NCBI RefSeq assembly: GCF_001602625.1
Contig: NZ_LECR01000049.1
Location: forward strand, 9,857 to 14,896
Length of the DNA: 5,040 nt
Direction of reading: 5' to 3'
DNA from: Sodalis-like endosymbiont of Proechinophthirus fluctus
Lineage (GTDB): Bacteria; Pseudomonadota; Gammaproteobacteria; Enterobacterales; Enterobacteriaceae
In this document: positions 1-5,040 of the stretch, piece after piece
How positions within the stretch are numbered: the stretch's first letter is position 1
Layout of the letters: every line of letters starts with the position of its first letter
Program-made: the position numbers and the translations under genes
The notes under the pieces: model-generated
What the model saw: only the letters and a program-made list of their open reading frames with translations
What the model was told of the DNA's origin: nothing
Database searches by the model: none

Positions 1-158
1 CTGACTTTACCTACCCGGCGTAGGCGTTGCAGATGGCCATCATTGTCCACCACCGCCAGGCCGGCGGAATCATATCCACGATACTCAAGACGACGTAATC
101 CCTCCAACAGGATCTCGGCAATATCGCGCTGCGCAACTGCGCCTACTATTCCACACAT
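1..158 (-). CDS. glmS: Glucosamine-fructose-6-phosphate aminotransferase (GlcN-6-P synthase), N-terminal fragment
   Basis: GlmS makes glucosamine-6-phosphate from fructose-6-phosphate and glutamine in the cytoplasm, the first committed step towards UDP-GlcNAc. Only the first 52 codons are in the window; the gene runs off the left edge. The translation begins [20 protein letters not shown] and continues with the class II glutamine amidotransferase motif [13 protein letters not shown] (about residues 21-33). Cys2 becomes the N-terminal nucleophile after Met removal in this family. The ATG at 158 is fixed by this MCGI start and by an AGGA Shine-Dalgarno at 168-171, 9 nt upstream. It lies 150 bp downstream of glmU on the same strand, the usual enterobacterial glmUS arrangement. 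No defect is visible in the part seen; the isomerase domains are outside the window. Confidence 0.97.
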   Translation of the reverse strand, partial: MCGIVGAVAQRDIAEILLEGLRRLEYRGYDSAGLAVVDNDGHLQRLRRVGKV

Positions 159-308
159 CTCGGTTATTCCTGATTCAACGGCTGCAATCGCCATTATGAA
201 CTAGCACTAAATCCGACCGACGCGATGCCGCTACACACCACGGGTCTTGTCGGCCGCTTTAGGGTAGAGCGCGGCGGACAAAATCACCCGTGAAGGGTAG
301 CCGCGTCC
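159..308 (-). promoter_or_regulatory. glmU-glmS intercistronic region / glmS mRNA leader
   Basis: This 150-bp gap between the glmU stop and the glmS start has no ORF of note and no intrinsic terminator, so glmU transcripts should read into glmS. It contains the long hairpin listed separately and the glmS ribosome binding site. In E. coli the glmUS transcript is cut by RNase E at the glmU stop codon, and the glmS leader is then activated by the small RNA GlmZ with Hfq. That is established for E. coli. The same role here is inferred from gene order and the structured leader. I did not find a convincing GlmZ pairing site by eye. Confidence 0.6.
231..300 (-). other. Long imperfect hairpin in the glmS leader
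   Basis: Reading the minus strand, CACGGGT (292-286) pairs perfectly with ACCCGTG (245-239). After a 3-nt bulge, TTTGTC pairs with GACAAG (one G-U pair). After a C/C mismatch, GCCGC pairs with GCGGC around a 13-nt loop. Outside the core, CTAC (300-297) can pair with GTAG (234-231) across a weaker stretch. The core is about 18 paired positions within 54 nt. No T-tract follows, so it is not a terminator. It begins 8 nt after the glmU stop and ends about 70 nt before the glmS start. It may stabilise the 5' end of processed glmS mRNA or present a site for RNase E or an RNA-binding protein; that role is inferred. Confidence 0.65.
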
Positions 309-1691
309 TTATTTTTTCTTCACCGGCCGCGTCCAGTTAGCAATAGGAAACTGACGGATCCGGCTGATGACCATTTCGCCATCGGCCACATCGCTCGTGA
401 CAGTCGTACCAGCGCCGATAGTAGCACCGCGGCCAATGGTTACCGGCGCCACCAGTTGGCTATCGGAACCGACGAAGACATCGTCGCCGATAATGGTTTT
501 ATGCTTGTTAGCACCGTCATAATTGCAGGTAATGGTACCAGCGCCGATATTGACCTGTGCCCCTGTCTCGGCGTCCCCTAGATAGCTGAGATGGCCGGCT
601 TTCGATCCCTTGCCCAGGCGAGCCTGTTTCATCTCTACAAAATTGCCCACGTGCGCGCCTTCCTCCAGCTCGCTGCCGGGGCGCAGGTGGGCGAAAGGGC
701 CGAGAGTACTGCGCGCCGCCACTCGGGCGTCTTCGATAACGGTATAAGGGCTGATGACCACATCATCACCGATGACCGCATTTTTCAGGACGCAGCCGGT
801 GCGGATAATCACCCGGTCGCCCAGCGTTACCTGCCCTTCAAGAATGACATTAGTATCAATAGACACATCCTGCCCGTGGCGCAATTCACCGCGCAGATCG
901 AAACGGTCAGGATCAGACAGCATCACGCCGGCCAGCAGGAGACGCTCTGCCTGCTCTTGCTGAAAAATCCGTTCCAGACGCGCAAGCTGAAGCCGGTTAT
1001 TCACCCCTTCGACTTCGCTACGCCGCGAAGGTTGCACCGTATTGATTTTACGTCCTTCATTCCAGGCTATGGCGATAATGTCCGTCAGATAGAACTCGCC
1101 CTGCGCGTTATGGTTGGTTAACTGCCTAATCCAGCGTTTTAAATTACCGCCTCCGGCAACCAGAATACCGGTATTGATTTCTTTTATCTGCCGCTGCTGT
1201 TCGCTGGCGTCTTTCTGCTCGACGATACTGGCCACCTCACCGTCGGTGCGCACGATACGGCCATAGCCATCGGGGTTATCCAGCGTTACCGTCAGTAGGC
1301 TAATGCCACCCTCTGGCTGTGCTGTCAGCAGCCGCTGCAACGTCTCGGGAGAAATAAGCGGGACATCGCCGTACAGGATCAGAACATCTTCTTCGTCTCG
1401 CAGGTCAGCCAGCGTCTGCTGCACGGCATGGCCGGTGCCGCGCTGCTCAGCCTGTAGCACCCAGTTCAGGGGAGCATCCTGGTGGGCAAGCCGTTCACGC
1501 AGCAATTCGCCGCCGTGACCGTAGACCAGATGGATGCGCACAGCGCCCAACTGGTCTGCGGCATCAATGACGTGTTGCACCATAGCTTTACCAGCCAGAG
1601 AATGTAGCACTTTCGGCAAAGAGGAAAACATTCGACTTCCCTTGCCGGCGGCAAGGACAACTACGCTTAATGCTCGATTCGACATAACCAT
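309..1691 (-). CDS. glmU: Bifunctional N-acetylglucosamine-1-phosphate uridylyltransferase / glucosamine-1-phosphate N-acetyltransferase
   Basis: GlmU acetylates glucosamine-1-phosphate with acetyl-CoA, then transfers UMP from UTP to give UDP-GlcNAc for peptidoglycan and LPS. It is a cytoplasmic trimer. The protein is 460 aa against 456 in E. coli, and the extra residues are at the N-terminus. Residues 1 to about 233 form the nucleotidyltransferase domain, with LAAGKGSRM (13-21), K27, [10 protein letters not shown] (80-89) and the metal-binding Asp in YGDVP (D109). From about residue 255 comes the left-handed beta-helix acetyltransferase domain, with AGHLSYLGD carrying the catalytic His (about H367, E. 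coli H363), [13 protein letters not shown], and R444 (E. coli R440). It ends in the typical RPVKKK tail. All expected active-site motifs are intact. It sits between the atp operon terminator and glmS. The start could equally be the in-frame ATG at 1685. Confidence 0.98.
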   Translation of the reverse strand: MVMSNRALSVVVLAAGKGSRMFSSLPKVLHSLAGKAMVQHVIDAADQLGAVRIHLVYGHGGELLRERLAHQDAPLNWVLQAEQRGTGHAVQQTLADLRDEEDVLILYGDVPLISPETLQRLLTAQPEGGISLLTVTLDNPDGYGRIVRTDGEVASIVEQKDASEQQRQIKEINTGILVAGGGNLKRWIRQLTNHNAQGEFYLTDIIAIAWNEGRKINTVQPSRRSEVEGVNNRLQLARLERIFQQEQAERLLLAGVMLSDPDRFDLRGELRHGQDVSIDTNVILEGQVTLGDRVIIRTGCVLKNAVIGDDVVISPYTVIEDARVAARSTLGPFAHLRPGSELEEGAHVGNFVEMKQARLGKGSKAGHLSYLGDAETGAQVNIGAGTITCNYDGANKHKTIIGDDVFVGSDSQLVAPVTIGRGATIGAGTTVTSDVADGEMVISRIRQFPIANWTRPVKKK

Positions 1692-1704
1692 CCTGTGGAA
1701 TCCT
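1692..1704 (-). promoter_or_regulatory. glmU ribosome binding sites, two possible starts
   Basis: Two AGGA motifs lie in front of two in-frame ATGs. AGGA at 1704-1701 is 9 nt before the ATG at 1691. A second AGGA at 1694-1691, which overlaps that ATG, is 5 nt before the ATG at 1685. Homologues start close to either position, so the sequence does not decide between a 460-aa and a 458-aa protein. Confidence 0.55.
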
Positions 1705-1864
1705 ATTTATCAGATGATAAGTAAACCCTTTCACAGGCGGGATTACTATATACTTTGGCATGAAAAATACTTTAAAGGGCCGTAGCCGCCTGACGCTAAA
1801 GCTATTTATCACGATTGTGTTGCTAGAAAGGAAGATGTCGGCGTAACTGACGTTTTTTCAGCGG

Positions 1865-1908
1865 CGCGGACGTAAAATTGCCCCTATGGGCCCGGTAATT
1901 TTTCCGCG
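1865..1908 (-). repeat. Imperfect inverted repeat just downstream of the atp terminator
   Basis: On the minus strand CGCGGA (1908-1903) pairs with TCCGCG (1870-1865). A 3-nt ACG bulge follows, then the right-arm AATTTT (1879-1874) pairs with AAAATT (1902-1897). One A/C mismatch and a CC/GG pair close the structure around a GGGCCC-ATA-GG loop. It starts 8 nt beyond the terminator T-tract and has no T-tract of its own. It could be a secondary structure that protects the mRNA end, a protein-binding dyad of the glmU promoter region, or chance. Confidence 0.45.
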
Positions 1909-1916
1909 ACTTAATT

Positions 1917-1947
1917 AAAGAAAAACCGGTCATCTCGACCGGCCTTT
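1917..1947 (-). terminator. Rho-independent terminator of the atp operon
   Basis: Reading the minus strand, CCGGTC (1942-1937) and GACCGG (1931-1926) form a perfect 6-bp GC-rich stem with a 5-nt loop. The stem is directly followed by TTTTTCTTT (1925-1917). Two G-U and three A-U pairs extend the helix to 11 bp. It starts 16 nt after the atpC stop codon, the expected end of the ATP synthase operon. The complementary strand has only CCTTTC after the stem, so the terminator acts in one direction. It separates the atp and glm transcription units, although partial read-through into glmU is possible. Confidence 0.93.
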
Positions 1948-1963
1948 CATGATTTACTCTTGA

Positions 1964-2386
1964 TTACATCACTCTTTTGGTCAATTCGATAACCCGCAGT
2001 TTCGCCAGCGCTTTCGAGAGCTCGGCCGATACCTGGGCATAATCAATATCACCGTGGGAGTCATTGATATGCTCTTCCGCCTTGTGCTTGGACTCTATCG
2101 CCCTCGCTTCGTCAAGATCCTTGCCGCGAATGGCGGTATCGGCCAGTACGGTAACCGTACTGGGCTGCACTTCGAGTACACCACCGGACAAATAGATATA
2201 CTCTTCGTTTCCGTGCTCTTTAACGATACGCACCATACCTGGCTTAATAGCGGTAAGCAGTGGCGCATGGTCGGGAAAAATCCCTAGTTCTCCTTCGCTA
2301 CCTGTCACTTGGATTTTCTCGACCAGCCCGGAAAACATCTGTTTTTCGGCGCTGACCACATCCAGATGGTAAGTTTTTGCAGCCAT
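1964..2386 (-). CDS. atpC: F1Fo-ATP synthase subunit epsilon
   Basis: The epsilon subunit is part of the central stalk of F1, binds gamma and the c-ring, and inhibits ATP hydrolysis through its movable C-terminal helices. The protein is 140 aa, one more than in E. coli. The N-terminal beta-sandwich (about residues 1-86) holds [10 protein letters not shown], the strongly conserved [16 protein letters not shown] (29-44) and [11 protein letters not shown]. The C-terminal helical hairpin (about 88-140) holds [18 protein letters not shown] and ends [10 protein letters not shown]. The start is supported by AGGAG at 2397-2393, 6 nt upstream, and by the family MA(A)xTYHLD start. It is the last gene of the operon, 20 bp after atpD, and is followed by the terminator. 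Nothing is truncated or unusual. Confidence 0.98.
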   Translation of the reverse strand: MAAKTYHLDVVSAEKQMFSGLVEKIQVTGSEGELGIFPDHAPLLTAIKPGMVRIVKEHGNEEYIYLSGGVLEVQPSTVTVLADTAIRGKDLDEARAIESKHKAEEHINDSHGDIDYAQVSAELSKALAKLRVIELTKRVM

Positions 2387-2406
2387 ATCACACTCCTCTC
2401 AAGGCG

Positions 2407-4685
<2,279 letters not shown>

Positions 4686-4704
4686 TTCTGCTTCTCCTCA
4701 TTAC

Positions 4705-4730
4705 CTATGACCTGCCAGAGCAGGTCATAG
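4705..4730 (-). other. Perfect hairpin spanning the atpA stop and the atpA-atpG gap
   Basis: The arms CTATGACCTGC (4730-4720) and GCAGGTCATAG (4715-4705, with a 4-nt TCTG loop between) give an uninterrupted 11-bp stem. The arm nearer atpA contains the present atpA TGA stop (4727-4725). The structure ends 6 nt before the atpG AGGAG (4698-4694). No T-tract follows, so it is not a terminator. A hairpin at this place could set translation coupling between atpA and atpG or protect the mRNA; that role is inferred. Confidence 0.8.
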
Positions 4731-5040
4731 CGCGTTACCAGGACTCTGGGTTGCCTTGAAGGTATCTAGAATGCCTTTCAGCTTGCCTTCGATATCATCG
4801 TTATAAGCGCCGGTCTGGTTGATTTGTTGCATCAATTCGCCCTGCTCACGATCCACGTAGGCCATTAGCGCGGCTTCAAAATCGCCGATTTTCGCCAGCT
4901 CGACATCTTCCAGATAACCGCGTTCCGCTGCGAACAACACCAGCGCCTGCTGGGCGACCGACATCGGCGAATACTGTTTCTGCTTCAGCAGTTCGGTCAC
5001 TTTCTGACCGTGATTCAGTTGGTTGCGAGTAGCATCATCC
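4725..5040 (-). CDS. atpA: F1Fo-ATP synthase subunit alpha, C-terminal fragment
   Basis: The alpha subunit alternates with beta in the F1 head and binds nucleotide at non-catalytic sites. Only the last 104 codons are present; the gene enters from the right edge. The frame is open from 5039, starting [20 protein letters not shown], so the GTG at 5000 is an internal Val codon and not a start. The fragment is the C-terminal helical domain, with [39 protein letters not shown] and [15 protein letters not shown]. The E. coli protein ends FKATQSW. Here the end reads [11 protein letters not shown] and stops at TGA (4727-4725). The bases CAG-AG-TCC-TGG-TAA are still legible, so a 2-nt insertion (AG) seems to have replaced the last residue (W) and added four more. 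The gap to atpG is 39 bp. Confidence 0.97.
   Translation of the reverse strand, partial: DDATRNQLNHGQKVTELLKQKQYSPMSVAQQALVLFAAERGYLEDVELAKIGDFEAALMAYVDREQGELMQQINQTGAYNDDIEGKLKGILDTFKATQSPGNAL

Larger units (their letters stand above)
1692..1916 (-). promoter_or_regulatory. glmU upstream region, presumed promoter(s) and operators
   Basis: This region between the atp terminator and glmU has no credible gene on either strand. It is AT-rich compared with its neighbours and contains several dyads. TATTTTTCATGCCAAAGTATA (1769-1749) has TAT..TT / AA..ATA symmetry and overlaps a possible -10 box TATAGT (1750-1745). A perfect dyad TTATCA-TC-TGATAA lies at 1720-1707. CAGGCGG (1792-1786) and CCGCCTG (1740-1734) flank the putative promoter. 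In E. coli, glmU is transcribed from two promoters activated by the GlcNAc-6-P-responsive regulator NagC bound at two sites; this is known for E. coli. Assigning the dyads here to NagC is a guess. No good -35 box at the right spacing was found. Confidence 0.4.

Noticed and set aside
231..300. Intrinsic terminator after glmU
   Set aside because: The hairpin is long but is followed by GTGTGTAG and not by a T-tract, and glmS must be co-transcribed or read from this leader.
159..308. glmS ribozyme
   Set aside because: The GlcN-6-P-sensing ribozyme is typical of Firmicutes glmS leaders. This 150-bp leader in an enterobacterial context shows no recognisable ribozyme core, and sRNA control is the known mode in this group.
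591..1121. 176-aa open frame on the plus strand opposite glmU
   Set aside because: It is antisense to an intact glmU and its translation has no recognisable motif. It is most likely a shadow frame.
1534..1812. Short open frames (83 aa plus strand, 74 aa minus strand) crossing the glmU 5' end and the intergenic region
   Set aside because: They overlap the conserved start of glmU in other frames, have no convincing ribosome binding site and have no family resemblance.
4705..4730. Intrinsic terminator between atpA and atpG
   Set aside because: The stem is perfect but no run of T follows. GGTAATGAGG comes next and leads straight into the atpG ribosome binding site.
4725..5000. A 91-aa stand-alone gene starting at GTG 5000
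   Set aside because: The frame continues upstream to the window edge with the alpha-subunit sequence [13 protein letters not shown]. The GTG is an internal Val codon of atpA.

Overview
The window is an ordinary, densely packed chromosomal segment of a gammaproteobacterium of the Enterobacterales. The order of genes, all on the minus strand, is the end of the F1Fo-ATP synthase operon followed by the amino-sugar pair: (atpA)-atpG-atpD-atpC-glmU-(glmS). The proteins follow Escherichia coli sequences recalled from memory almost residue by residue: the beta subunit has the same length of 460 aa, and GlmU keeps the RPVKKK tail. Moderate-to-high GC and the degree of divergence suggest a lineage outside Escherichia/Salmonella, perhaps Sodalis-like. 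That placement is an inference and was not tested by a search.

Right part (about 1964-5040, read leftwards): the 3' end of atpA (alpha), then complete atpG (gamma), atpD (beta) and atpC (epsilon), with gaps of 39, 26 and 20 bp and a good Shine-Dalgarno sequence before each gene. A strong intrinsic terminator at 1917-1947 closes the operon. The atpA 3' end appears to carry a 2-nt insertion. It replaces the ancestral TQSW end by TQSPGNAL and moves the stop codon into a perfect 11-bp hairpin just before the atpG ribosome binding site.

Middle (1692-1963): 272 bp without a gene. It holds the atp terminator, several AT-rich dyads and short repeats, and presumably the glmU promoter(s) with NagC-type control by analogy with E. 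coli.

Left part (1-1691): glmU (bifunctional GlcN-1-P acetyltransferase / GlcNAc-1-P uridylyltransferase), a 150-bp leader containing a long imperfect hairpin, and the first 52 codons of glmS (GlcN-6-P synthase). GlmS and GlmU catalyse steps of UDP-GlcNAc synthesis for peptidoglycan and LPS, and the ATP synthase genes encode the catalytic F1 head. No mobile element, CRISPR array, tRNA or rRNA was found, and no new biological system. The points worth a second look are the atpA 3' frameshift with its hairpin and the RNA/DNA structures around glmU and glmS.
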